Below, one piece after another: positions 7,701 to 8,976 of a stretch of 8,976 nt of DNA; positions within the stretch are counted from its first letter, which is position 1, and each line of letters starts with the position of its first letter. A model generated the notes under the pieces. The model worked only from the letters and a program-made list of their open reading frames with translations, had not been told where the DNA came from and did no database searches. The stretch comes from Novosphingobium sp. UBA1948 (GTDB lineage Bacteria > Pseudomonadota > Alphaproteobacteria > Sphingomonadales > Sphingomonadaceae), in assembly GCA_002336765.1 (NCBI GenBank), contig DDES01000071.1:1-8976 (forward strand). The letters run 5' to 3'. The position numbers and the translations under genes are program-made.

Positions 7701-8105
7701 CCGGGGGGGCTGGCTTTCATCGGCGTGCCGCAGGCGTGGCTGTTCCAGATCCTGTTCGCCTGCGTCTCGCCCGCGATCGATCTGGCGCTGGTGATCTCGA
7801 TTGTCGGCACGATCACCCGCGTGATCCAGCATGGCTGGGCCCAGACGCAGACCGACGTCTTCCGCATGGGCCTGTTCTGGGTGGTGTTTTCGGGGATCGA
7901 CGCGCTGTGTGGCTGGATCGCCTATCGCATGGATGTGCGCGACAAGAAGTTCCCGCTTTTCCTGCTGCTGGCCCAGCGCTTTGTCTATCGCCAGTTGATG
8001 TATTCGGTGGTGATCCGCGCGGTGTCAGCCGCCGTGCATGGCGTGGGCCAAGGCTGGGGCAAACTGGAACGCACCGGCCGCGTGAACGCTCCCGAAGCGC
8101 AATAA
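4731..8105 (+). CDS. Tripartite GH18 hydrolase - NodB/CE4 deacetylase - GT2 polysaccharide synthase
   Basis: About 1124 residues from TTG 4731 (alternatives ATG 4710, GTG 4755). Order: basic N-terminus and signal-anchor helix (about 28-48); GH18-like domain (about 97-407) with catalytic-type FDFED (206-210) and conserved MAYDEHW (263-269); beta-rich linker; complete NodB/CE4 domain (about 475-677) with TFDDGP (483-488), metal-binding HSYTH (536-540), RAPYF (574-578), the DPDDW block (608-612) and LLHD (641-644); a membrane segment (about 700-732); GT2 domain (about 752-987) with VADDGS (786-791), DAD (839-841), AEDQD (929-933) and the processive-synthase QRFRW (967-971); then several C-terminal helices. 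Predicted topology: hydrolase and deacetylase periplasmic, synthase cytoplasmic. By analogy with PgaC/PgaB and NodC/NodB, it likely makes and partly deacetylates a beta-linked GlcNAc-type polymer (inference). No pgaA or pgaD gene is adjacent. Confidence 0.92.
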   Translation: MPLRWTLPVPRPVFFDPSGRRSRWTRRAIFFGLIAFVALAIAFASTVVHIPAPSPLPLGLERRSPLPMRAQVASFKHSLTSLFRDAPKQRANQSHKPITIAFYPNWSDASAPSLVRNIDQIDWVAPTTLNIDAKGKLVVSEDRALRRVLLSALHRPLVVPVLQNVDDTGFSRAAAEAFFASKAKRQALIKQVIDYLDKSGDAGIIFDFEDIPAGDMPAYRAMIGEVNAALDKKGRVVAVTLPMEGDGWAVRDFAAVADKLILMAYDEHWASGAPGPIASNGWFANKVAAAARGLPADKVIVALGSYAYDWHPASANADGSQGAESLTIEEAWLSASDSSAKPAYDKASGNTGFSFMENGVRHDVWMLDAAASWNQMRILSQLGLGNIALWRLGTEDPGFWTALQSWRGAGKTTPDLTNIDQRANADVEGSGEILRITSTPTEGKRAVAFDPKTRLATRVDYQQLPTPYKVERTGYSAKKVALTFDDGPDPVWTPQILSILEQYHVPATFFIVGENGVANRDLLQKMVAAGMTLGNHSYTHPNMANSFKTAIGLELNATQRLVEAYTGRSMRLFRAPYFGDAEPTTADELVPAQIAQDHGYTVVGLHVDPDDWMQPGVEHIVNETLKQVKEGRPDYSGNIILLHDGGGNREQTVAALPGLIVGLRQQGYQFVSVAELAGLTQDQVMPPLKGYDLAAVRADVFAFSAIAVLGESINWVFFFAIALGVFRSLSLTGLAMLRPKTAAPMPDATFRPKVTVIIPCFNEEKVIESSVKRILESTYPYLDVIVADDGSKDATSAIVAARYGDNPRVRLMTMENGGKAKALNRALGEAHGEIIVALDADTQFEKETITRLVRWFIDPKIGAVAGNAKVGNRVNIVTRWQSVEYTTAQNIERKALTRFNAIMVVPGAVGAWRRSALESVGGYPEDTLAEDQDLTIAIQRKKWRIAYDEDAVAWTEAPETFGALAKQRFRWSYGTLQCLWKHRKIVRRGKPGGLAFIGVPQAWLFQILFACVSPAIDLALVISIVGTITRVIQHGWAQTQTDVFRMGLFWVVFSGIDALCGWIAYRMDVRDKKFPLFLLLAQRFVYRQLMYSVVIRAVSAAVHGVGQGWGKLERTGRVNAPEAQ

Positions 8106-8135
8106 AAAGGGGCGGTTTGCGCCGCCCCCTTTTTT
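8104..8135. terminator. Bidirectional rho-independent terminator
   Basis: The stem GGGGCGG (8109-8115) pairs perfectly with CCGCCCC (8122-8128) around a six-base loop. It is followed on the plus strand by one C and six T (8130-8135), and preceded by an A run (8104-8108) that becomes the U tract on the minus strand. It begins within the stop codon of the polysaccharide gene and can also end transcription of trxA, which stops at 8180 on the other strand. Confidence 0.9.
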
Positions 8136-8179
8136 CCCCGTTCAGGGTTTGGCCCCGTTCCGGATTTTGCAAGGTCGCC

Positions 8180-8500
8180 TTACAGTGCGCCTTCGATCCA
8201 CGCCTTGAGCGCGCCCTTGGGCGCTGCGCCCAGCTTTTGCGCAACCGGCTTGCCATCCTTGAACAGGATCAGCAGCGGGATCGACTGCACGCCGAACTGG
8301 GTGGCGGTGCTGGTGTTTTCCATGATGTCCACCTTGGCGATGGTCACTTGCTCGCCCAGTTCCTCGCTGATTTCCTCGAGCGCGGGGGCGATCATCTTGC
8401 ACGGGCCGCACCAGTCAGCCCAGAAATCCACCACAACCGGCTTGTCGCTGCCCAGCACATCGGTCGAGAAGCTGGCGTCGGTAACCTTGAGAGTAGCCAT
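8180..8500 (-). CDS. trxA: Thioredoxin
   Basis: A complete 106-residue cytoplasmic thioredoxin, the dithiol reductant for ribonucleotide reductase, methionine sulfoxide reductases and other targets, itself recharged by thioredoxin reductase. Seen: the redox motif WCGPCK (residues 30-35, Cys31 and Cys34), the buried Asp25 in VDFWADW, and the cis-proline in SIPLL (Pro75). The C-terminal LGAAPKGALKAWI helix matches the family. There is no signal peptide, so it is not a periplasmic thiol protein. The ATG at 8500 has a GGAG ribosome site about eight bases upstream. It follows the addA stop by 60 bp on the same strand, an arrangement common in alphaproteobacteria, and is probably expressed both from that operon and from its own promoter. 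Confidence 0.97.
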   Translation of the reverse strand: MATLKVTDASFSTDVLGSDKPVVVDFWADWCGPCKMIAPALEEISEELGEQVTIAKVDIMENTSTATQFGVQSIPLLILFKDGKPVAQKLGAAPKGALKAWIEGAL

Positions 8501-8527
8501 CAGAAAATCTCCAAATCAGTTGATGCC

Positions 8528-8555
8528 AAGATAGAGCTTCGGCGCCGCGGTGCAA
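8528..8555 (-). promoter_or_regulatory. Candidate sigma-70 promoter of trxA
   Basis: On the minus strand, TTGCAC (8550-8555) and TATCTT (8528-8533) are separated by 16 bp. They match the consensus at 3/6 and 4/6 positions. The pair falls inside the 60-bp addA-trxA gap and would give a leader of about 20 bases carrying the GGAG ribosome site. Position and spacing fit well; the box matches are modest. Confidence 0.35.
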
Positions 8556-8560
8556 CCGTC

Positions 8561-8976
8561 CTAAAAGCCCAATGTTTGCTGCGCCGGGGACAAGGCCAGC
8601 TTGTGCGGCGCCAAAAGCGCGTCGGGCAGCGCGATCAGGCGCGGCGCGTGGGTATAGAGCAGCGCCGCCTCCACCCGCCGCGCAGGGTATGTCGCCTCCA
8701 GCGCCAATGCATAGGCCGCCATCTGGCGCAGGATCGCCACCGGCACCTTGTCGGCGGTGTCGGGCGGGCGTTTGGCGGTCTTGAAGTCGATCAGGCGGAT
8801 CACATCCGGCCCCACCAGCAAGCGATCGATCGTGCCCGCCACCACCTGATCCCCCACCGTGGCGGCAATCGGCACCTCGGCCAGAGCCGCGCTGCCGAAC
8901 AGATCGGCCCATGCCGGATCGCCCAACACCTTCATCGCCGCCGCCGCGATCTCGCCACGCGCCGCCTCGTCCAGAT
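8561..8976 (-). CDS. addA: Double-strand-break repair helicase-nuclease AddA, C-terminal nuclease part
   Basis: The last 138 codons are in the window; the UvrD-like helicase part lies beyond the right edge. AddA works with AddB to resect DNA ends and load RecA. Counting from the Met at 8935, the PD-(D/E)XK nuclease core is visible: TIDRLL (35-40) with the conserved Asp37, LIDFKT (48-53) carrying the catalytic Asp50-x-Lys52, and the QMAAY motif (70-74). The tail with YPARRVEAALLYT (84-96) is typical of AddA C-termini. All nuclease residues expected in this part are present, so the enzyme looks active. The Met at 8935 is internal, not the start: the frame is open to the window edge (upstream residues read LDEARG-like acidic and Ala-rich sequence). 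It lies just upstream of trxA. Confidence 0.9.
   Translation of the reverse strand, partial: LDEAARGEIAAAAMKVLGDPAWADLFGSAALAEVPIAATVGDQVVAGTIDRLLVGPDVIRLIDFKTAKRPPDTADKVPVAILRQMAAYALALEATYPARRVEAALLYTHAPRLIALPDALLAPHKLALSPAQQTLGF

Overview
This GC-rich window looks like chromosomal DNA of an alphaproteobacterium, most likely a sphingomonad (Sphingomonas/Novosphingobium type). That placement is an inference from the codon use, the addA-trxA gene pair, the DUF2889 protein and a branched-chain acyl-CoA dehydrogenase. I see no rRNA, tRNA, CRISPR array, insertion sequence or phage gene. Genes are tightly packed and evenly GC-rich, so nothing points to recent transfer.

Left part (1-2778). The N-terminal 211 residues of an isobutyryl-CoA-dehydrogenase-like enzyme run off the left edge on the minus strand. 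Across a 186-bp divergent intergenic region with a near-perfect palindrome, three plus-strand genes follow: a flavin reductase, a stand-alone CheW-like coupling protein and a CitE/HpcH-type CoA-ester lyase. The dehydrogenase and the lyase suggest acyl-CoA (valine or C4/C5 dicarboxyl) metabolism. The CheW gene is out of place here.

Middle (2788-4456, minus strand). A TauE/SafE (TSUP) membrane transporter is followed after 34 bp by a DUF2889 protein, probably as one operon. The DUF2889 gene converges on the lyase gene with only 9 bp between stop codons.

Right part (about 4731-8105, plus strand). One very large gene encodes a membrane protein of about 1120 residues with three enzyme modules: a GH18-like glycoside hydrolase, a NodB/CE4 polysaccharide deacetylase, and a processive GT2 glycosyltransferase with C-terminal membrane helices. 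Predicted topology puts hydrolase and deacetylase in the periplasm and the synthase in the cytoplasm. One polypeptide could therefore make, deacetylate and trim a beta-linked N-acetylhexosamine polymer (PNAG- or chitin-like). This is the most interesting item here. The domain order itself is known from other bacteria, so it is under-characterised rather than unheard of.

Right edge (8180-8976, minus strand). Thioredoxin TrxA lies downstream of the C-terminal nuclease part of the AddA recombination helicase-nuclease. A strong bidirectional terminator separates trxA from the polysaccharide gene.
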